DNA of 64,000 nt from Vreelandella neptunia (GCF_022489065.1 NZ_JAKVTW010000017.1:42095-106094); one strand, 5' to 3'. Shown: positions 46,128-55,214, counted from the stretch's first letter. Made by a program: numbers and translations. Notes: generated by a model from the sequence alone, not told the origin.

Positions 46128-46430
46128 ATGCGTATTACTCAGACACATCGCGCCATCATTCTCTACGGAGTGGAAGAGTTAATTGATGCTGATGTGGAAG
46201 TTCGTGTTTTCGGTTCTCGACTTGATGATACCCAAATAGGCGGCGGTGTTGACCTACTGCTAATTTCCAAGCAAGAGATACCTGTCCAGGCTTGCACCGA
46301 ACTTAACGGCATACTCGAAGAGTACCTAAAACTGCCGGTGCAAATTGTCACCTATGTCAAAACCGATGAGCCAACACCGTCCCAAGCAAGGGTCTTAGCC
46401 GAAGCGTGCTCTATTGATAAGAAAGCGTAA
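46128..46430 (+). CDS. Small nucleotidyltransferase-fold protein, first copy (probably inactive)
   Basis: A 100-residue protein of the minimal nucleotidyltransferase (MNT) type. The GS motif is at 29-30 (VFGSRLDD), but the first metal-binding aspartate of the D-x-D motif is replaced: residues 40-42 read G-V-D, where the sister protein has D-L-D. It is about half identical to the protein encoded just downstream and arose by duplication. MNT proteins often act as antitoxins to HEPN toxins by AMPylating them; no HEPN gene is seen here. Ribosome site AGGAG. Confidence 0.8.
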   Translation: MRITQTHRAIILYGVEELIDADVEVRVFGSRLDDTQIGGGVDLLLISKQEIPVQACTELNGILEEYLKLPVQIVTYVKTDEPTPSQARVLAEACSIDKKA

Positions 46431-46523
46431 ACTGCATTTTCCAAGAGTGGCTTGGCGTTAGATTATTAGATGGCGAGGCTCTTACAGTCAGTGTTAGACC
46501 TTAACAAGCAAGGAGCTGTCTTC

Positions 46524-46832
46524 ATGCGCCTTACGCAAACACAGCGCACCATTATTCTTTCGAGTGTACGCACGTTCATTGGCACTGCTGCCAGCGTTCA
46601 TGTGTTTGGCTCTCGGCTGGATGATACAAAGCGAGGCGGCGACCTTGACCTACTGCTGATCTCGCAAACAGCGATACCGCTGCTTGCTTGTGCCGAACTT
46701 AAAATGGCCCTTGAAGAGCGCTTGCAGTTGCCGGTGGATATCGTGACCTATGTCTCGACAGCGGCACCCAGCCCCTTCCAAGCAATCGCCTTGGCTCATT
46801 CACTCCCGATTGATAGTGAGGAAGCAGCATGA
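46524..46832 (+). CDS. Small nucleotidyltransferase (MNT-type), second copy
   Basis: A 102-residue minimal nucleotidyltransferase with a complete catalytic pattern: GS at 29-30 and D40-L-D42 in GGDLDLLL. The start at 46524 has AAGGAG upstream; the longer frame adds 18 unrelated residues. Its stop codon overlaps the start of a 20-codon ORF that in turn overlaps recB, so this gene is physically coupled to recBD translation. The substrate is unknown. A link to DNA repair is suggested only by position. Confidence 0.82.
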   Translation: MRLTQTQRTIILSSVRTFIGTAASVHVFGSRLDDTKRGGDLDLLLISQTAIPLLACAELKMALEERLQLPVDIVTYVSTAAPSPFQAIALAHSLPIDSEEAA

Positions 46833-46891
46833 GTCAGTTGTTCCCCGCCAGCCAAGACTTTGCCACTGAATTTGACACTATTTTCTTATGA
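46829..46891 (+). CDS. 20-codon ORF coupling the nucleotidyltransferase gene to recB
   Basis: A short frame, MSQLFPASQDF... to stop, that starts in an ATGA overlap with the nucleotidyltransferase stop and ends in an ATGA overlap with the recB start. It has a GAGGAA ribosome site 6 nt before its ATG. The recB ATG itself has no ribosome site (the preceding bases are T-rich), so recB may rely on ribosomes finishing this ORF. It is in a different frame from both neighbours. A regulatory coupling ORF is more likely than a functional peptide. Confidence 0.55.
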   Translation: MSQLFPASQDFATEFDTIFL

Positions 46892-49800
46892 GCCAGCCCG
46901 CTCCACTCAATCCATTGAGCCTCCCACTCCACGGCAGCCGACTGATAGAGGCAAGCGCGGGCACCGGCAAAACCTTCACCATCGCTCTGCTCTACGTGCG
47001 CTTGGTACTCGGCGGCCACAGCGTTGACGACGACACTGCGTTTATCCGCCCGCTCACACCGCCGGAAATCCTGGTCGTTACTTTCACCAACGCCGCCACC
47101 CAAGAGCTACGCGAACGGATACGCAATCGGCTGGTAGAAGCAGCAGACGTATTTCGTGAGACTCCAGATGCTAAGGAAGCAGGTCACGAAGAGGGTCTTT
47201 TTCCAGGGCCGGAAAATGTTCCCGACGATTCCGGCATTCCCGCCATCCATGGCGGTCAGATGGCAAAAGTAGCGCCCAAGGACGGGTTCACAGCGCCCTC
47301 GCAGTGGCCTGCTTCCGTGCCACTTGCTCATGATCCATTGCTGCTCCAGCTCCGCGACCAATACGACCCTGCCACCTGGCCCGCCTGTTCACGGCGCCTG
47401 GCGCTGGCCGCGGAATGGATGGACGAAGCCGCGGTTTCCACCATCCACAGCTGGTGCTACCGCATGCTGCGCGAACACGCCTTCGACAGTGGCAGCCTGT
47501 TCTCCCTCAACCTGGAAAACGACCAGCGCGAACTGGAGCAGGAAGTGGTGCGCGACTACTGGCGCAGCTTCTACTACCCGCTGGACAGCGACGCCCTCGG
47601 CATTGTCACCCGCTACTGGAAATCACCGGACGACCTTCACGTTCCGCTACAACGGCTACTGCCAGAAAGCGAAGCGCTGGGCGGCGAAAAACCCCAACCC
47701 AGCGAGACCCTGGCCGCCACTCAGGCCGAACGCACCGCCCAGCTCAGCGAACTCAAAGCCCCCTGGCCCGCCTGGCTGGACGAACTGGTGCCCGCCCTGG
47801 AAGACGCCGCCACACGCAAAGCCTTCAAGGGCCAAAGCTTCAACGCCAAAAGCCGCGCCAACTGGCTAGGCGCACTACGCGAGTGGTGCGAAACGGAGGC
47901 CGACCGCCCCGCGCTCACTGACGCCGCCTGGAAACGCATGACCCCCGACGGCATGACGGATATCTGGAAAGAGGGCGCACCGCCCTGCCCGCAAGCCTGG
48001 GAAGCGCTGGCCCAGCTCCCGCAAGCACTGGACGCCCTGCCCGAGCCACGCAACGACCTGCTGATTCACGCCGTGCAGTGGTGCCGCTCCCGGTTAGAGC
48101 GCGAACAGGAACGTCGCGCCGAGATGGGCCCCAACGACCTGCTCACCCACCTGGATCGCGCCCTCAAAGGCCCCAACAAAGAGGCCCTGGCCGCGCAGAT
48201 CCAGCGCCAGTTCCCCGTGGCACTGATCGATGAGTTCCAGGATACAGACCCGATCCAGTACCGCATCTTCAACGCCGTTTATGACGTCGCAACGCCCCGG
48301 CGCGACAGCGCCATCCTACTGATTGGCGACCCCAAGCAGGCGATCTACGCCTTTCGCGGCGCAGATATCTTCACCTACCTGCAGGCACGGCACGACACCG
48401 ATGGCCGCCACGTCACGCTGGGCACCAACTTCCGCTCCAGCCGCGCCATGGTGGCGGCGGTCAATCACTGCTTCAGCTACGCCGACCAGCATGATGCCGG
48501 TGCCTTTCTGTTCCGTGCCGATGACGGCGACAACCCGCTGCCGTTCAATCCCGTCCACGCCAAAGGCACCAAGGAAACGCTGGTACTTAACGGCCAACCG
48601 CTACCCGCAATGACCCTGTGGCCGCTGGAAAGCGACGACCCGCTCTCCAAAACCGCCTACCAAACCGAGATGGCCGAGCGCTGCGCCTCCCACATGGCCG
48701 CACTTCTGGAAGCAGGCCGCCAACAGCAGGCGGGCTTTGCTAAGGCGGCTGATGACAGCGGTGATAACGGACTCACTCCGCTGGCCCCCTCGGACATGGC
48801 CGTGCTGGTCAACGGCCTGCAGGAAGCGCGGGCGATTCGGCTGGCGCTGGCCAGCCGAGGCATCAAGAGCGTCTACCTTTCCGATCACGACAAGGTGTTC
48901 AGCTCCCCCATTGCCCCGCAGCTGGCCATTTGGCTGCGCGCCTGCGCCGAGCCCCAGGCCAACTCCCGCCAAGCGGAAGCCAAGCTGCGCGCCGCCCTGG
49001 CAACGCCGGTGCTTGGGCTGAGCCTTGAAGCACTCGATTACCTCAACCAGAGCGAGCTAGCTTGGGAAGCGCGGGTCGAGCAGTTCAGCGACTACCACCG
49101 CCTGTGGCAGCGCCAGGGCGTGCTGCCGCTGGTGCGCCGTTTGATGGTTGATTTTGATATCGCCGCACGGCTGTTGGGCGAGTTCGCCGAGGGTGAGCGT
49201 TTGCTAACCGACCTGCTCCACCTAGGTGAAATGCTGCAGCACGCCAGCCAGGAGCTGGATGGCGAACACGCGCTGATTCGCTTTCTGGCCGAAGCCATCG
49301 CCGCCCCGGATAGCCACGGCGACAGCCACAAACTGCGCCTGGAGAGCGACGCCGATCTGGTCAAGGTAGTGACCATTCACAAATCCAAGGGGCTGGAGTA
49401 CCCGCTGGTCTTCCTGCCGTTTATCGCCAACCACCGCCCGGTCAGCGACACCGACCTGCCGCTACGCTGGCACGATAGCGACGGCACGCTGCAACTCAGC
49501 TTAAGCGCCGATGAAGCCACGCTGGCCACCGCCGACCGCGAACGCCTCGGCGAAGACCTGCGTAAGCTTTACGTCGCGCTCACCCGCGCCCGCCACGCCA
49601 CCTGGCTGGGGCTGGCGCCGCTGAAAGGCAGCGAGAACAGCGCCATCGGCCACTTGATCAACGGCGGCAAAGCCATTGCCTCCAGCGCGTTTACCCAAGC
49701 CCTGGGCGAACTGGTGAAAGGCAGCGATATCGATTTAAGTACCGCCCCGGAACCCACCGCGCTGCGCTTCACCCCGGCGCCGGAACAGCAGGCACTGGGC

Positions 49801-50811
49801 CACGCCCGCACCCCGCTGCGCCCCGCCCGTGAACAGTGGTGGATCGCCAGCTACTCGGCGCTGCGCACCTCAGGGGCCGTTTCAGAAACGCTGCCAGGGG
49901 CGGCGCAGCCAACGCCCACACCGGAACCCACCACGCCCCAGGAAGCCACCACCCTGGAAGTGTTGGATGAACCCCACGACAACGCCATCAACACCGAAGC
50001 GTTTCACCTGCACCGGTTTCCGCGAGGCCCAGGCCCCGGCACCTTCCTACATGGATTGCTGGAGTGGGCGGGCCAACTGGGCTTCAACAAAGCGCTAGAA
50101 GACCCCGCCGCCCGGGAAGACATGCTGAGGCGGCGCGTGCAGCTGCGCGGCTGGCAGGCATGGCACGATACCCTGGCAGGCTGGCTGGAAGAACTGCTCG
50201 CCACGCCGCTTCCCCTGCCTCACTCTCTTTCACTGGCCCCGTCCCCGTCCCTGACAGAGCCCAGCGAAGGTAGCCAAGTGGCGCTATGCGAACTAGAAAG
50301 CTATCAGGTGGAACTGGAGTTCTGGTTTGCCGCGCACCAGGTACAAACGCGCAAGCTGGATGAGCTGGTCAGTGACCACTTACTGCCAGGGGTATCGCGC
50401 CCCGTACTGGATGCCGACACCCTCAACGGCATGCTCAAGGGCTTTATCGACCTCGCCTTTGAACATGAAGGCCGCTTCTACGTGCTCGACTGGAAATCCA
50501 ACTATCTGGGCAGCGACGACAGCGCCTACACCGCTGACGCCCTGCGCGATGCCATGCTCGAAAAACGCTACGACCTGCAAGCGGCGCTGTATATGCTCGC
50601 CCTTCACCGGCTGCTGAAAGCGCGCCTTCCCGACTACGACCCGCACCAACACCTGGGCGGTTCGATGACGGTATTCTTGCGCGGCAGCCGCACCACCGCC
50701 CGCGGCGTGCACGCCGTGCCTGCACCGGTCGTGCTGATCGAAGCGCTGGATGCACTCTTTGCAGGCTCATCAACAGCGTCAGCAGCAAGCAACCAGGAGG
50801 CACTGGCATGA
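46888..50811 (+). CDS. recB: Exodeoxyribonuclease V beta subunit
   Basis: A 1307-residue RecB (E. coli 1180): 3'-5' helicase and nuclease of RecBCD. Walker A is EASAGTGKTF at 21-30. Helicase motifs II and III include ALIDEFQDTDPIQYRIF and LIGDPKQAIYAFRGAD. Motif VI lies in LYVALTRARHATWLG. The C-terminal nuclease domain shows GFIDLAFEHEGRFYVLDWKSN around 1190-1202, with the D and DxK residues needed for catalysis. The extra length comes from inserts in the N-terminal third. The next gene, recD, overlaps by 4 bp. Confidence 0.95.
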   Translation: MSQPAPLNPLSLPLHGSRLIEASAGTGKTFTIALLYVRLVLGGHSVDDDTAFIRPLTPPEILVVTFTNAATQELRERIRNRLVEAADVFRETPDAKEAGHEEGLFPGPENVPDDSGIPAIHGGQMAKVAPKDGFTAPSQWPASVPLAHDPLLLQLRDQYDPATWPACSRRLALAAEWMDEAAVSTIHSWCYRMLREHAFDSGSLFSLNLENDQRELEQEVVRDYWRSFYYPLDSDALGIVTRYWKSPDDLHVPLQRLLPESEALGGEKPQPSETLAATQAERTAQLSELKAPWPAWLDELVPALEDAATRKAFKGQSFNAKSRANWLGALREWCETEADRPALTDAAWKRMTPDGMTDIWKEGAPPCPQAWEALAQLPQALDALPEPRNDLLIHAVQWCRSRLEREQERRAEMGPNDLLTHLDRALKGPNKEALAAQIQRQFPVALIDEFQDTDPIQYRIFNAVYDVATPRRDSAILLIGDPKQAIYAFRGADIFTYLQARHDTDGRHVTLGTNFRSSRAMVAAVNHCFSYADQHDAGAFLFRADDGDNPLPFNPVHAKGTKETLVLNGQPLPAMTLWPLESDDPLSKTAYQTEMAERCASHMAALLEAGRQQQAGFAKAADDSGDNGLTPLAPSDMAVLVNGLQEARAIRLALASRGIKSVYLSDHDKVFSSPIAPQLAIWLRACAEPQANSRQAEAKLRAALATPVLGLSLEALDYLNQSELAWEARVEQFSDYHRLWQRQGVLPLVRRLMVDFDIAARLLGEFAEGERLLTDLLHLGEMLQHASQELDGEHALIRFLAEAIAAPDSHGDSHKLRLESDADLVKVVTIHKSKGLEYPLVFLPFIANHRPVSDTDLPLRWHDSDGTLQLSLSADEATLATADRERLGEDLRKLYVALTRARHATWLGLAPLKGSENSAIGHLINGGKAIASSAFTQALGELVKGSDIDLSTAPEPTALRFTPAPEQQALGHARTPLRPAREQWWIASYSALRTSGAVSETLPGAAQPTPTPEPTTPQEATTLEVLDEPHDNAINTEAFHLHRFPRGPGPGTFLHGLLEWAGQLGFNKALEDPAAREDMLRRRVQLRGWQAWHDTLAGWLEELLATPLPLPHSLSLAPSPSLTEPSEGSQVALCELESYQVELEFWFAAHQVQTRKLDELVSDHLLPGVSRPVLDADTLNGMLKGFIDLAFEHEGRFYVLDWKSNYLGSDDSAYTADALRDAMLEKRYDLQAALYMLALHRLLKARLPDYDPHQHLGGSMTVFLRGSRTTARGVHAVPAPVVLIEALDALFAGSSTASAASNQEALA

Positions 50812-53162
50812 GTAAGCGAGACACGGCTTCCAAGAACGAGTCCATGAATCTAGACCTGTTCGCCGATGACGCACCGCCCGCTGCACCTGATTCAACCGCA
50901 TCGGTAACACCACCGACAGAATCAGCCGCCAGTGCTACCCAGCCGCACCCCGCGCTAAGCGACACCGCCGCGCTATTCCTACTGTGTGAGCGCTGGGTTT
51001 CCCGTGGCTGGCTACGGGATCTGGATCTGGCTCTGGTGCGCTTTCTCGACCGCGAAACCCAAAACGCCCCGCCCCTGCTACTGTTGGGCGCGGCGCTTGC
51101 CAGCCACCAGCTTGGCCGAGGCCATGTGTGCCTGGATGTAGCCGCGACGCTGGAAGCGCCGGATTTTGCGCTTTCGCTGCCGCCGGAAGGCGACGACCTG
51201 AACGACCCGCCGCCGCTGCCCAGCCATGTGCTAGCTACGTTAACGCTGCCCGAATGGCAGGCCGCGCTCAGCCACCCCACGCTGATCAGCGACGGCCCCG
51301 GCAATACACCGCTGGTAGTGAGCCACAGCGTCAACACCAGCAAGCTCTACCTGCGCCGCTACTGGCAGTTCGAACAAACCCTACACCAGGAAATCGCCAA
51401 CCGCCTCACCATGAAGGATGGCGATGACTTCTGTAGGAGCCAGACTTGTCGGTGGTCCGACACATCGGCGATGGATGACGCCAGTCATCCAGATATTCTC
51501 GCAAACGCCCTAAACATCCTCTTCGAACCCACCAACACCCTGGATTGGCAAAAAAACGCCTGCGCCCTCGCCGCCCGCAGCCCGTTCGCGATCATCACCG
51601 GCGGCCCCGGCACCGGCAAAACCACCACCGTGGTGCGCCTGCTGGCCCTGCTGCAAACCCTGCAACTGGCCCAGCCCAACGCCCATCCGCTGCGCATTCG
51701 CCTGGCTGCCCCCACCGGCAAAGCGGCCGCACGGCTAAATGAATCCATCGCCGGGCAGGTGAAGGACCTACCCCTTAGCGGGTTGGAATCTCTATTGGGT
51801 GAGCAATCAGCCGCTTCCTCATCGAACGCAATCGACATTCCGACGGAAGTGACCACGATCCACAGGCTACTTGGCGCCCGCGCCGACACCCGCCACTTCC
51901 GCCATAACGCCGCCAACCCACTGGCGCTGGATGTGCTGGTGGTGGATGAAGCCTCGATGGTGGATATCGAAATGATGACGGCGCTGCTCAGCGCCCTGCC
52001 CGCCAGCGCCAAGCTGGTGCTGCTGGGGGATAAAGACCAGCTGGCATCCGTGGAAGCAGGCGCCGTGCTGGGCGACCTGTGCCGCCGCGCCGACGCGGCC
52101 CACTACACCCCCGCCACGGCGCAGTGGCTTGCCGAACTCACCGACCACCTGCTGCCAGAGGCATTAATCGACCCGGCCGGCCAACCGCTGGATCAAGCCA
52201 TTACCATGCTGCGGGTAAGTCACCGCTTTACAGAAACAAGCGGCATCGGCCAGCTCGCCCAGGCGATTAACCAGCCGCTAAGTGAGGCATTGCGGGAACG
52301 GGATAAACACCAAGCCGTGCATGGCGTACTGAATAACGGCTACGCCGACCTGCACCACCTAGTGTTGAAGCCAGACGCACAAAACGAAGACAGCGCCCTG
52401 GAGCGCCTGGTGATCACCGGCAGCCCGCAACGATTTCCCAACGCAGGCGAAGGCCGCACCAATTTCAAGGGCGAGCCAATGGCACCACCCACCGGCTACC
52501 AGCACTACCTGAATACCCTGGCGAGTGAACGGCCTGATACATCGCTAGCGTTTGAAGAGAACGGCGACGTTTACGATGCCTGGGCGAAGCAAGTACTTAA
52601 GGCCTACAGCCGCTTTCAGTTGCTGTGCGCGCTACGCAAAGGCCCCTGGGGCGTAGAAGGCTTAAACCTGCGCATCGCCAAAACATTGCGCCGCGAAAAG
52701 CTGCTGTACGGCAATGACCACACGTTAGAGAAAGGCTGGTTCGAAGGCCGCCCGGTGCTGGTCACCCAAAACGACTACGGCCTAAAACTGATGAACGGCG
52801 ATATCGGCATCACAATGGCGGTGCCCGATCCACGAAGCCCTTCAAATAAGCCAGGAAGATCGCTATTAAGAGTCGCCTTTCCGACCAGTGACCCGGAAAA
52901 CCCCATTCATTGGGTGCTGCCTTCCCGTCTGCACGCGGTAGAAACCGTATTCGCGATGACGGTACACAAATCCCAAGGCTCAGAGTTTCAGCACACTGCC
53001 CTGCTGCTACCACAAACACCCAACCCAATCCTCACCCGCGAGCTGGTCTACACCGGCATCACCCGCGCCCGCGACTGGCTCACGCTGATCGAAGCTAAGC
53101 GCGGGATACTAAATGATGCGGCGACTAGGGAGGTTATGAGGGTTAGTGGGGTTGGGGGTTAG
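50808..53162 (+). CDS. recD: Exodeoxyribonuclease V alpha subunit
   Basis: A 784-residue RecD, well above the 608 of E. coli. It is the 5'-3' helicase of RecBCD. Walker A is GGPGTGKTT near residue 265; Walker B follows in LDVLVVDEASMVDIEM; the SF1B motif TVHKSQGSEF is near the C-terminus. The added length includes a low-complexity N-terminal tail, an insert near 505-570 and about 20 residues at 208-227 translated from a REP-like DNA repeat. All helicase motifs are intact. It is the last gene before the A+T-rich island. Start by ATGA overlap with recB. Confidence 0.94.
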   Translation: MSKRDTASKNESMNLDLFADDAPPAAPDSTASVTPPTESAASATQPHPALSDTAALFLLCERWVSRGWLRDLDLALVRFLDRETQNAPPLLLLGAALASHQLGRGHVCLDVAATLEAPDFALSLPPEGDDLNDPPPLPSHVLATLTLPEWQAALSHPTLISDGPGNTPLVVSHSVNTSKLYLRRYWQFEQTLHQEIANRLTMKDGDDFCRSQTCRWSDTSAMDDASHPDILANALNILFEPTNTLDWQKNACALAARSPFAIITGGPGTGKTTTVVRLLALLQTLQLAQPNAHPLRIRLAAPTGKAAARLNESIAGQVKDLPLSGLESLLGEQSAASSSNAIDIPTEVTTIHRLLGARADTRHFRHNAANPLALDVLVVDEASMVDIEMMTALLSALPASAKLVLLGDKDQLASVEAGAVLGDLCRRADAAHYTPATAQWLAELTDHLLPEALIDPAGQPLDQAITMLRVSHRFTETSGIGQLAQAINQPLSEALRERDKHQAVHGVLNNGYADLHHLVLKPDAQNEDSALERLVITGSPQRFPNAGEGRTNFKGEPMAPPTGYQHYLNTLASERPDTSLAFEENGDVYDAWAKQVLKAYSRFQLLCALRKGPWGVEGLNLRIAKTLRREKLLYGNDHTLEKGWFEGRPVLVTQNDYGLKLMNGDIGITMAVPDPRSPSNKPGRSLLRVAFPTSDPENPIHWVLPSRLHAVETVFAMTVHKSQGSEFQHTALLLPQTPNPILTRELVYTGITRARDWLTLIEAKRGILNDAATREVMRVSGVGG
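51431..51491. repeat. REP-like palindromic element inserted in frame in recD
   Basis: Begins CTGTAGGAGCCAG, the usual opening of GTAG-type REP sequences in Pseudomonas and relatives. Two hairpins follow: TGTCGG-TGGT-CCGACA at 51447-51462 and GGATGAC-GCCA-GTCATCC at 51473-51490. The reading frame stays open, so the repeat encodes a Cys-, Trp- and Ser-containing insert just before the RecD helicase core. Confidence 0.7.
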
Positions 53163-53753
53163 CATAAGCTATTGTGAGATATAACCGCATCTATCTATAA
53201 GTTGACCGATGAAAAAGCAAAGTTTCACCCATCCTCTTATGAATCATAAAACAAATGATTAACGCTTGGTTGAAACACCTTGAGTAAACGGCTATAAGTA
53301 CTGGAAAAAGTAGCGCATAGCAAACTCTCATCCTCCCTGAACGGGCCAAAGACCTGCAGTCAGCAATCAATTGTCTCAGAAGAGGCTTGGCGGATAAAAC
53401 CCATCTTCCTATGCCAAGCAGCTGGTGTTAACAAACGATAAAATAACTTCTAACTCTCAACCCTGGTGCTACTGAAGATGGAGTGGCGTCGGGTTGCGAG
53501 CAAACTGTTAGTATAGTATTCAAGCAATAATTAGCTCGTTACTTACATACATGAAACCAATAAGCCAGTTCACTTAAAGAGGTTATCATCAATGAGTTCA
53601 CACCAAAATCGCCAATATGCTACACTAATAGGATGTTTTTGCAATTTATCAAAACCGCGTAATAGACTATGAAAAAGCAGTTCTTTCATTAAAGAAAAAT
53701 AGATAACACAGTAGAGTAATTTTTTACATGTATAAGACATAAAGAGAAATTCA
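53163..53753. other. Non-coding junction between recD and the A+T-rich island
   Basis: 591 bases with no supported gene, tRNA or integrase. Base composition drops progressively here from G+C-rich to A+T-rich. A weak hairpin with a 21-nt loop (GCTTGGC at 53385-53391, GCCAAGC at 53413-53419) is the only structure seen. I find no lux-box-like repeat upstream of luxR. The luxR promoter should lie in the last 150 bases. Confidence 0.5.
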
Positions 53754-54488
53754 ATGAAAAATCATGAAAAAATAATTTCTAAAAAACAAGAAAAATTTTT
53801 AAACGAAGTACAAGCAAACCTAGAACAGAATGATCACGATTTTTCTAATGTACTATCTTTGGCTCTTGAAAAGTTGGGGATTCATTTTTTTAGCTACGTA
53901 CATTTAGAAACCCACCCAGAAATTATTAACGAATCAATGATTATTGGCAATTACCCTAAAGAATGGGTTGAAATTTATATAAATAAAAAATTAATAAAAA
54001 AAGACCCAGTAATTAAAAATACATCAGTAACGACAGCACCCTTTTTCTGGAACGAGGCTAAGAATATTGCTGGAAATGAAATCTTCAATACCTCTCAAAA
54101 ATTCGGTATTCATCAGGGTTTCACAATTCCAATTCATGAACCAGGCAATGCTTTTGGGTCGATGCATTTCGCTTCAGATAATAAAAACACTAGTTTTAAA
54201 TCTTTGATCAATGACAACATAAATTTACTTATTGCTATTAGCTTCATGGCTAACTTAAATCGTCCTAGAAAAATTAAAAATAAAAATAAAAATAATTATC
54301 ATCTTACAGATAGAGAAAAAGAGTGCTTATTTTGGGTTTCTAAAGGAAAGACATATAGTGAAATTTCAATTATCTTGGGGATAACTGAAAGAACAATAAA
54401 ATTTCATACGAAAAATATAATTGAAAAATTTGATTCTGTAAACATAAAGCAGGCAATAACTATAGCTTTAAGATTAAATATTTTATAG
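53754..54488 (+). CDS. luxR: LuxR-family acyl-homoserine-lactone receptor
   Basis: A 244-residue quorum-sensing regulator. The N-terminal autoinducer domain (about 20-165) has all six residues conserved in AHL receptors: W71, Y75, D84, P85, W99 and G122. The C-terminal GerE-type helix-turn-helix (183-244) has the other three, E188, L192 and G198, in LTDREKECLFWVSKGKT. It therefore looks like a true AHL-responsive activator rather than a plant-signal or orphan type. It is convergent with luxI, with only 8 bp between the two stops. The likely target is the lux box at 63961-63980. The luxR symbol denotes the family. Confidence 0.92.
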   Translation: MKNHEKIISKKQEKFLNEVQANLEQNDHDFSNVLSLALEKLGIHFFSYVHLETHPEIINESMIIGNYPKEWVEIYINKKLIKKDPVIKNTSVTTAPFFWNEAKNIAGNEIFNTSQKFGIHQGFTIPIHEPGNAFGSMHFASDNKNTSFKSLINDNINLLIAISFMANLNRPRKIKNKNKNNYHLTDREKECLFWVSKGKTYSEISIILGITERTIKFHTKNIIEKFDSVNIKQAITIALRLNIL

Positions 54489-54496
54489 CAGTCTAA

Positions 54497-55147
54497 TTAC
54501 TGATTACAACCTAAATTATTGAATTTTTTTATAATATCATCTAATATCGCATCATTACAGTCAAGAATACCATAATAGATAATATCATTATTTGAACCAT
54601 AGCTTTCACTTAGCACTGTTAATTCCCAGCCTGCTCTTTTAAGCACCCTGGCCATCAAGACATCCACTACCACTTCAAAATAAGACACATTGTTTTTAAC
54701 GCCAAATATAATCATACCAATAAACAAGCTGAGCGTATAATGGCTTAAACCATGAATTTTTTTAACATCATCTGAATATCCTTCTTTTACAATAAAAAAC
54801 CTAGAAGCTTCCCACATATTATCATCATATATATTATTATTTTTAACCATATCTTTAAGATATTTAAAGGGACCTGAAAGTAAGGTTGGTGATGAGCTTT
54901 TTCGTAGCCTGACACTCCCTATTAAACTATTTTTCCAATAATAGATATAGTAGGCATCCTTATCATCATACATATCCATTTCTTTATATCCACCGACATA
55001 GCTATCCATATTCCATTTTTTGTGATCGATAAATATCCTTTTTCGTGCCATAAGCATTTCTTCAAAGACCTCGCTTTCAATATAAGTATAATTTTTCTCA
55101 TATATATCTGCTTTAAGGGTCTGGAAAATTGGAATTGAATATTTCAC
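54497..55147 (-). CDS. luxI: Acyl-homoserine-lactone synthase
   Basis: A 216-residue LuxI-family enzyme that makes an N-acyl-homoserine lactone from S-adenosylmethionine and an acyl-ACP. Conserved residues are visible: R35 or R37, F39 and W45 in MARKRIFIDHKKW, D58 and D61 in EMDMYDD, R80 in GSVRLR, F94, and E113 and R116 in EASRFF. It begins at GTG with AGGAG six bases upstream. It is the last gene of the nine-gene operon, 67 nt after the UDP-sugar dehydrogenase gene. Acyl chain length cannot be told from sequence by eye. Confidence 0.92.
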   Translation of the reverse strand: MKYSIPIFQTLKADIYEKNYTYIESEVFEEMLMARKRIFIDHKKWNMDSYVGGYKEMDMYDDKDAYYIYYWKNSLIGSVRLRKSSSPTLLSGPFKYLKDMVKNNNIYDDNMWEASRFFIVKEGYSDDVKKIHGLSHYTLSLFIGMIIFGVKNNVSYFEVVVDVLMARVLKRAGWELTVLSESYGSNNDIIYYGILDCNDAILDDIIKKFNNLGCNQ

Positions 55148-55214
55148 TATGAACTCCTATCATTTTAATTTATAAAAACAAAGAAATTTATGTGCCACAA
55201 TATGATCATAGCTA

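Larger units (their letters stand above)
46063..46832 (+). repeat. Tandem duplication of a leader plus small nucleotidyltransferase gene
   Basis: Two diverged copies, about 46063-46430 and 46441-46832. Each begins with CCAAGAGTGGCT and shares a leader (GATTAT, then TCATACAG or CTTACAG) before a homologous gene. The second leader is longer by about 18 bases. The similarity shows that promoter or leader and coding sequence were duplicated together. Confidence 0.8.

Noticed and set aside
53385..53419. Possible insertion-sequence end or attachment site hairpin at the island border
   Set aside because: The stem is only 7 bp with a 21-nt loop, and no matching copy, target duplication or transposase is visible.
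53163..53753. Possible tRNA gene as integration site of the island
   Set aside because: No T-loop motif (GTTCGAATC-like) or cloverleaf could be found on either strand.
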